From contig JAGWBY010000109.1 of NCBI GenBank assembly GCA_021295675.1, positions 979 to 18,051 of the forward strand: DNA of 17,073 bases, read 5' to 3'. The translations under genes and the position numbers were made by a program. The notes below the pieces were generated by a model. It ran no database searches, was not told the DNA's origin, and worked only from the letters and a program-made list of their open reading frames with translations. This stretch comes from Candidatus Latescibacterota bacterium (GTDB lineage Bacteria > Latescibacterota > UBA2968 > UBA8231). Shown here piece by piece: positions 14,575-17,073 of this stretch (the stretch's first letter is position 1; every line of letters starts with the position of its first letter).

Positions 14575-14602
14575 AATCTAGGCGATCTCTTGGCTCCCGC
14601 AA
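14575..14602 (-). promoter_or_regulatory. Candidate promoter of the dehydratase operon
   Basis: On the minus strand TTGCGG (14602-14597) and TAGATT (14580-14575) are 16 bp apart, about 45 bp before the ATG at 14529. The surrounding 14533-14640 stretch is clearly more AT-rich than the flanking genes. The hexamers are only partial matches. Confidence 0.35.
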
Positions 14603-14646
14603 TATATTTAGTTAGTAAGCCGCTAGTTAATAACCCGTTGTGATTA

Positions 14647-14675
14647 TTGGGTAACATGGTAGGTTCGGATAAAAC
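14647..14675 (+). promoter_or_regulatory. Candidate promoter of the 3-hydroxyacyl-CoA dehydrogenase gene
   Basis: TTGGGT (14647-14652) and TAAAAC (14670-14675) are separated by 17 bp and end 18 bp before the ATG at 14694. It is divergent from the dehydratase promoter in the same 164-bp gap, leaving room for shared control. The boxes are imperfect. Confidence 0.37.
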
Positions 14676-14693
14676 CCACCTCTGAAAGACGAT

Positions 14694-15548
14694 ATGAATC
14701 TCAATCGCATTGCCGTCATCGGGGCTGGCACTATGGGGAGTGGCATTGCCCAAGTCTTGGCCCAAGCCAGCCGGGAAGTCCTGCTCTACGACGCAGATCC
14801 CTGCGCCCGCGAACAGGGATTGGCCAGCATCGCCGCACGCCTGCGCCAACAAGCCGCCAAAGGTCGATTAGAACCGGCCGCCAGCGAAGCGGCCATCGCC
14901 GCGCTGCGGGGTATCGACCAGCTCGCCGACATTGGCACCGCTGACATGATCGTCGAAGTTGTACCGGAACGCCTAGACCTCAAGCTCGCGGTATTCGCCC
15001 AACTTGGACAATTCGCCGGGCCAGAGGCCATCCTCGCCAGCAACACTTCTGGCTTAGATATCGACGCGCTCGCCGCCGAATCCGGTCGGCCCGACAAGGT
15101 AATTGGCATGCACTTCTTCAACCCGCCCCCGACCATGCCCCTAGTTGAAGTAGTGCGTGCAACCGCGACCGCGGACGAGACCTTGGCCGCGGTCATGGCC
15201 TTGGCCCAAGACCTAGACAAGACTCCCGTCGCGGTCGCCAACAGCCCTGGTTTTGCAGTCAACCGCATCCTCTTTCCCATGATTAATGAGGCCATCTACG
15301 CCCTCGCCGAAGGCGTGGCCAGCGCCGAAGACATCGACCGGGTGATGGTGTTGGGGGCGAGCCATCCCATCGGGCCGCTGGCTTTGGCCGACTACGTCGG
15401 ACTCGACGTGACCTTAGATATCCTCGAATCGTTTGCCCAGCGCCTAGACAGCGCCAAATACCGCCCCTGCCCCCTGCTGCGCGAGATGGTCGCGCAGGGC
15501 GCGTTGGGCCGCAAGACGGGTCGGGGGTTTTTCTCCTACCCGCGATAA
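14694..15548 (+). CDS. hbd: 3-hydroxyacyl-CoA (3-hydroxybutyryl-CoA) dehydrogenase
   Basis: The 284-residue protein is a complete single-domain-pair dehydrogenase. The NAD-binding GAGTMGSGIA is at 10-19, an adenine-side acidic D33 follows the second strand, E92 sits in VVPE, S116 in SNTS, and the catalytic H140 in GMHFFNPPP. NSPGFAVNRIL and LGASHPIGPLALADYVGLD mark the C-terminal dimer domain. It interconverts 3-hydroxyacyl-CoA and 3-oxoacyl-CoA with NAD(H), in short-chain fatty acid or butyrate-type metabolism. No thiolase or crotonase is adjacent, so direction is not evident. The ribosome site before ATG 14694 is weak (GAAAGACGAT). A lipoprotein gene follows after 10 bp, suggesting co-transcription. 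Confidence 0.92.
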   Translation: MNLNRIAVIGAGTMGSGIAQVLAQASREVLLYDADPCAREQGLASIAARLRQQAAKGRLEPAASEAAIAALRGIDQLADIGTADMIVEVVPERLDLKLAVFAQLGQFAGPEAILASNTSGLDIDALAAESGRPDKVIGMHFFNPPPTMPLVEVVRATATADETLAAVMALAQDLDKTPVAVANSPGFAVNRILFPMINEAIYALAEGVASAEDIDRVMVLGASHPIGPLALADYVGLDVTLDILESFAQRLDSAKYRPCPLLREMVAQGALGRKTGRGFFSYPR

Positions 15549-15558
15549 CGGGTCGCAG

Positions 15559-16049
15559 ATGCTGCGCTTCTTTATCCTCTTGTGCCTCCTAGCCACCTGT
15601 AGCTGCTCAATCCGCTCGGCACCGCGTTATACGGCCGACGACTCCAAGGATTCGGACAGCGACAGCGTGGTGCGCGAACTCAAAGAACGCCGCCGCGCCA
15701 GTCCCAACCGCCTCGCGCGCGTCGTCGAAGGGTATCTCGGCGTACCCTACAGGTGGGGCGGCACCACCCGCGCTGGCATGGACTGCAGACGTATGGCATC
15801 GAACTGCCCCGCACCACCAAGCAGATATACCGCGTCGGCCGCACCGTCAGCCGACGGCAAGACCTCAAACCAGGGGATCTGGTTTTCTTCAGGAATACCT
15901 CCTCAGGACCGGGCGTTTCCCACGTCGGGGTTTACCTCAGCAAAGGGAGCTTCGCCCACGTGGGTGTGAGCACCGGTGCCACCATCACCTCGCTCGACCA
16001 TCCCTATTTCCACCGCCGCTATGTCGGCGCTCGCCGCGTCGAGCGATAA
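15559..16049 (+). pseudogene. NlpC/P60 cell-wall endopeptidase lipoprotein, frameshifted at the active site
   Basis: Frame 1 starts MLRFFILLCLLATCSC, a lipoprotein signal with the lipobox cysteine at about residue 15. It continues VVEGYLGVPYRWGGTTRAGMDC (Cys at codon 76), then runs into unrelated sequence. The second frame picks up at 15786 as QTYGIELPRTTKQIYRVG, then LKPGDLVFF, SHVGVYL (catalytic His) and FAHVG, ending at TAA 16047. Family members such as E. coli MepS read DCSGFVQ..., so the missing piece is the SGFV block, about 25 or 28 nt, right after the nucleophile Cys. An intact product would cleave peptidoglycan stem peptides from the membrane. Both halves look well conserved, so the break is recent or an assembly error. 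It sits between hbd and a membrane glycosyltransferase. Confidence 0.85.
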
Positions 16050-16050
16050 G

Positions 16051-17073
16051 GTGCAATTCCGCTTATTTTTTTTGGCCGGCGTCATAGAGGTCTGTTGCTG
16101 TTACTTGGTTTTCCTCGGCGATCTTCAACACCAAATACCACAGATGTGGGCCGGCGTCTTCCCCGCTTTTCTCTGCTACGTACTCGCGGCGTACCTCGTC
16201 CTGCGACGAGATGCGCCTCCCGAACGGCTGCACCTCATCCTAGGAGCCGCCCTCGTCTTCCGCCTGACGCTGTGGTGGAGTCCGGCGACGCTCTCGGACG
16301 ACATTTTCCGCTACGTCTGGGATGGCCGCGTCCAGCTAGCCGGCATCAACCCGTATCTCTATGCACCCTCGGCTCCGCAGGTGGCGCACCTGCGCGACGC
16401 GCTTTACCAAAGCGTCAACCACGCCGCCATCCCCACGATCTACCCACCGTTAGCGCAGCTTTTCTTTCGCGCGATTTGCATGATAAGCGCGACGCCGGCC
16501 GCGTTCAAATTGGCCCTGCTGCTGTGCGATTGGGCCCTCTGCCTGCTGTTAGCACACAGCCTCGTCCGGCGCGACCAAGACCCGCGTCGCGTCGTGCTCT
16601 ACGCTTGGAATCCCCTGCCCTTAATAGAAGTCGCCGGCAGCGGCCACATCGACGCGCTAGGCGTCCTGCTCCTCTTCGCGGCCCTGTATTCACTCCACAG
16701 CCAGCGCTGGGCCGTAGCCGTATGCGGCCTCGCCGGGGCCTTTCTCGTCAAATTAGTACCCCTCGCACTGTTGCCCTCTTTTTGGCGTCGCCCTCGCACC
16801 TCTTGGTTCAACTTCCGCCAGCGGGGTGCGCTGCTTCTGTTTCCAACCCTAGGGCTATTGGCCTTTTGGCCCTTTGCCGACGCCGGGGAAAAGCTCGCGA
16901 CGGGCCTTGTGACCTACGTGCAACACTGGCATTTCAACGCGGCGGCCTACTCGCTCTTTCGCTTTGCCCTACAGCCGTGGGACGGCCATGCCTACGCACA
17001 CGCTCGCTGGCTCTGCACCGCCCTTTTCGCACTGATAGCCCTCGGCGTCCAAATCCGCTACCGCGACCCCTAC
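16051..17073 (+). CDS. GT-C membrane glycosyltransferase, GT87/DUF2029-like (partial, runs off window end)
   Basis: One open frame runs to the window edge (at least 341 residues). It is strongly hydrophobic with many transmembrane helices. The first outer loop holds LSDDIFRYVWDGRVQLAGINPYLYAP, the conserved segment of polyprenol-phosphate-mannose-dependent GT-C enzymes. Its acidic pair is the likely metal or catalytic site. AGSGHIDALG and FLVKLVPLALLP are further family-like stretches. It would move a sugar from a lipid-linked donor outside the inner membrane; acceptor unknown. GTG 16051, 1 nt after the nlpC stop, is preferred; an in-frame ATG at 16021 overlapping nlpC is an alternative. The tight spacing suggests one transcript with hbd and nlpC. 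No frame breaks are seen here. Confidence 0.82.
   Translation, partial: MQFRLFFLAGVIEVCCCYLVFLGDLQHQIPQMWAGVFPAFLCYVLAAYLVLRRDAPPERLHLILGAALVFRLTLWWSPATLSDDIFRYVWDGRVQLAGINPYLYAPSAPQVAHLRDALYQSVNHAAIPTIYPPLAQLFFRAICMISATPAAFKLALLLCDWALCLLLAHSLVRRDQDPRRVVLYAWNPLPLIEVAGSGHIDALGVLLLFAALYSLHSQRWAVAVCGLAGAFLVKLVPLALLPSFWRRPRTSWFNFRQRGALLLFPTLGLLAFWPFADAGEKLATGLVTYVQHWHFNAAAYSLFRFALQPWDGHAYAHARWLCTALFALIALGVQIRYRDPY

Noticed and set aside
14620..14660. AT-rich stretch with TTAATAACCC and ATTATTGGG that looks like an inverted repeat.
   Set aside because: The halves are mirror-like, not reverse complements, so no stem forms.

Overview
The window is high-GC, gene-dense bacterial chromosome with about 20 genes packed on both strands. 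There are no rRNA or tRNA genes and no insertion sequences or CRISPR arrays that I can see. Gene content includes a phytanoyl-CoA-dioxygenase-like oxygenase next to an SDR, an archaeal-type IMP cyclohydrolase, an E. coli-type frdABCD, a sugar-acid dehydratase pair and small ankyrin proteins. This resembles uncultured environmental lineages such as Latescibacterota or Poribacteria. That placement is an inference from gene content and is weak.

Layout. (1) 1-752, minus strand: a partial DNA methyltransferase. (2) 941-4253: a PhyH-like oxygenase (+) converging on an SDR (-), then heme A synthase (+) converging on PurO (-); ctaA and purO stop inside one shared CTAG. (3) 4315-5498: a small conserved protein (-) with a strong terminator, then rpsU (+) and a broken cold-shock gene (+). 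(4) 10265-5512, minus strand: a probable frdABCD operon continuing into an ADP-ribosylglycohydrolase and a VOC protein; frdA is broken twice. (5) 14529-10358, minus strand: arabonate-type dehydratase, galactonate-type dehydratase, a small zincin metallopeptidase and an ankyrin protein. (6) 14694 to the end, plus strand: 3-hydroxyacyl-CoA dehydrogenase, a broken NlpC/P60 lipoprotein and a partial GT-C membrane glycosyltransferase.

How the genes work together. The frd set would form a membrane quinol:fumarate reductase, and CtaA supplies heme A to an aa3-type oxidase, so the cell probably switches between aerobic and fumarate-linked respiration. The two dehydratases would turn aldonic acids into 2-keto-3-deoxy acids. 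S21 and the cold-shock protein form a translation/cold-response pair.

The most striking signal is a recurrent lesion. Four frame-breaking losses, each roughly 22-28 nt by comparison with remembered family sequences, fall in three otherwise well-preserved genes (csp, frdA twice, nlpC). Three remove near-invariant motifs (the end of KGFGFI, HYTM, SGF) and the fourth removes a less conserved linker. The PhyH gene may carry a longer in-frame loss. Coding is clean on both sides of each junction, so these are either very recent deletions or a systematic assembly artefact. Raw reads would decide between the two.
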